Assembly: GCA_963712055.1 (NCBI GenBank)
Contig: CAVQGN010000003.1
Coordinates: forward strand, 124,001 to 188,000
DNA: 64,000 bases
DNA from: JAHBVL01 sp963712055
GTDB taxonomy: Bacteria > Chloroflexota > Chloroflexia > Thermomicrobiales > UBA6265
Direction of reading: 5' to 3'
Made by a program: the position numbers and the translations under genes. Shown here in pieces: positions 63,992 through 64,000 of this stretch (its first letter is position 1; the number at the start of each line of letters is the position of its first letter). Under the pieces are notes generated by a model. The model was given only the letters and a program-made list of their open reading frames with translations. It was not told the DNA's origin and made no database searches.

Positions 63992-64000
63992 AGTGGTCTT

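Overview
The window is a gene-dense, roughly 58-60% GC bacterial chromosome segment with almost no intergenic space. It has 56 protein genes that I can support. I see no rRNA, tRNA, insertion sequence, prophage or CRISPR array. The gene content suggests a member of the Chloroflexota, most likely near Thermomicrobia/Sphaerobacter: a dcw cluster, MreBCD, MurT/GatD, a liv-type amino acid transporter, an acyl-CoA carboxylase with an epsilon subunit, an ECF sigma/ZAS anti-sigma pair and many GTG/TTG starts. A deep-branching Actinobacteria relative is a weaker alternative. The placement rests on gene content only and is an inference.

Layout. 1-2566: a two-gene membrane system in which the second protein has the N-terminal architecture of MotB/ZorB/ExbD-type ion-motor subunits and a divergent OmpA-like C-terminus. 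The first is a membrane protein with a long coiled-coil tail, cut by the window edge. 2573-4243: a GT4 glycosyltransferase and thioredoxin. 4277-14663 (minus): rsmH-murF-mraY-murD-murC-murB-ddl-ftsZ-nrdR, a dcw cluster in canonical order but without ftsL/ftsI/murE, ftsW/murG and ftsQ/ftsA. 14858-19639 (minus): biotin carboxylase/BCCP, a hypothetical membrane-anchored protein and an alpha-glucan phosphorylase.

19871-30655: a TPP-dependent decarboxylase-family enzyme, then a minus-strand block with a flavin reductase-like protein, a double-VOC dioxygenase, an arginase-family hydrolase, a thiol-dioxygenase-like cupin and a complete livK-H-M-G-F transporter with a strong attenuator-like hairpin after livK. 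30885-42785 (plus): a small unknown protein, adenine deaminase, L-aspartate oxidase, FolC, ECF sigma/anti-sigma, a GT2/flippase-like/methyltransferase trio and a zinc-ribbon beta-propeller membrane protein. 42818-51540: a second TPP enzyme, an ABC-2 exporter, a zinc-ribbon/SH3 membrane protein, DinB-family, metallo-beta-lactamase-fold and PHP proteins, a phosphohexomutase and a DUF402 protein.

51599-63991 (minus): one long co-directional array, mreB-mreC-murT-gatD-mreD-pbp2-mce-mcmA-pccB-accE-P1 peptidase. It joins cell elongation and lipid II amidation with the propionyl-CoA to methylmalonyl-CoA pathway.

Together, the two ends of the window encode much of peptidoglycan precursor synthesis, amidation and elongation. 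The middle imports and degrades amino acids, amines and purines. The carboxylase alpha subunit (14858-16612) is probably the partner of the beta and epsilon subunits 38 kb away. All functional assignments come from reading motifs by eye; no database search was possible.
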